Assembly (NCBI GenBank): GCA_028277195.1
Contig: JANQGS010000199.1
Span: 1 to 5,203 of the forward strand
From: Candidatus Gastranaerophilales bacterium
Lineage (GTDB): Bacteria; Cyanobacteriota; Vampirovibrionia; Gastranaerophilales; UBA9971
Direction of reading: 5' to 3'
DNA: 5,203 nucleotides
The notes under the pieces are model-generated. The model saw nothing but the letters and a program-made list of their open reading frames with translations. It was not told the DNA's origin and made no database searches. A program made the position numbers and the translations under genes. The first letter of the stretch is position 1. Every line of letters begins with the position of its first letter. This document shows positions 5,111-5,203 of the stretch, one piece after another.

Positions 5111-5140
5111 TGTGCAAAGTATAAAATAATATGATATAAT
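5111..5140 (+). promoter_or_regulatory. Extended -10 promoter for the gene starting at 5174
   Basis: TGATATAAT (5132-5140) is a perfect -10 hexamer with the TGn extension. The -35 region is weak (TGTGCA at 5111-5116, 18-base spacer), which is typical of extended -10 promoters. Transcription would start near 5147, giving a leader of about 27 bases. Confidence 0.6.
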
Positions 5141-5145
5141 AATTT

Positions 5146-5160
5146 CAAGTATAAAACTTG
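5146..5160. repeat. Inverted repeat CAAGT-ATAAA-ACTTG in the leader of the 5174 gene
   Basis: Five-base perfect arms with a five-base loop straddle the predicted transcript start and touch the ribosome binding site GGGAG (5160-5164). It could be an operator or a small hairpin affecting translation; it is too short to be a terminator. Confidence 0.4.
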
Positions 5161-5173
5161 GGAGTTATTGTAA

Positions 5174-5203
5174 ATGGGGAGGAAAGCGTTAAGAATTAAA
5201 TTC
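5174..5203 (+). CDS. Start of an unidentified gene, 3' part outside window
   Basis: Only ten codons are visible: MGRKALRIKF. The start is supported by GGGAG nine bases upstream and by an extended -10 promoter about 34 bases upstream. The basic N-terminus is compatible with many families, and no function can be inferred. It is divergent from the antitoxin-like ORF and shares its upstream region. Confidence 0.5.
   Translation, partial: MGRKALRIKF

Noticed and set aside
1..5203. CRISPR arrays, tRNA genes, insertion sequences or attachment sites
   Set aside because: I looked on both strands and saw no repeat-spacer pattern, cloverleaf-like sequence, transposase motif or terminal inverted repeats.

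Overview
The window looks like chromosomal DNA from a Gram-negative, anaerobic bacterium with folate-dependent one-carbon metabolism of the Wood-Ljungdahl type. Three things point there. The first gene is a periplasmic efflux adaptor carrying a TolC-docking motif, so an outer membrane is implied. A corrinoid-protein methyltransferase (AcsE type) shares an operon with folD. Base composition is AT-leaning, with very AT-rich intergenic DNA. I cannot fix the phylum from sequence alone; Omnitrophota, Nitrospirota or Desulfobacterota-like lineages would all fit.

Layout from left to right. Positions 1-1113 (+) hold the 3' part of an HlyD/RND-type membrane-fusion adaptor gene that continues off the left edge. 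It meets truB (1110-1970, -) tail to tail, and the two stop codons share the bases TTAA. truB is the second gene of a two-gene minus-strand unit whose first gene (1970-2401) encodes a 143-residue protein with an OmpR/PhoB-like winged-helix C-terminus; the genes overlap in a TGATG junction. A roughly 230-bp, very AT-rich spacer follows, with an inverted repeat and no gene.

The second minus-strand unit runs from about 4763 down to 2631: folD, a 77-residue two-helix membrane protein, a 35-residue single-helix membrane protein (3559-3666, easily missed), and the AcsE-like methyltransferase. Inside this unit the genes are 16, 1 and 1 bases apart. FolD interconverts methylene-, methenyl- and formyl-tetrahydrofolate. 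AcsE passes the methyl group of methyl-tetrahydrofolate to a corrinoid protein. The two small membrane proteins have no assigned function.

Upstream of folD (4779-5026, -) is what I read as the remnant of a type II toxin-antitoxin pair. It comprises a 52-codon antitoxin-like ORF with a good promoter and, overlapping it by one base (TAATG), the first ~21 residues of a RelE/ParE-type toxin cut off by a premature stop. A sigma70-like promoter candidate for folD lies within the toxin remnant. On the right edge a divergent plus-strand gene begins at 5174, preceded by an extended -10 promoter and two small inverted repeats; only ten codons are in the window.
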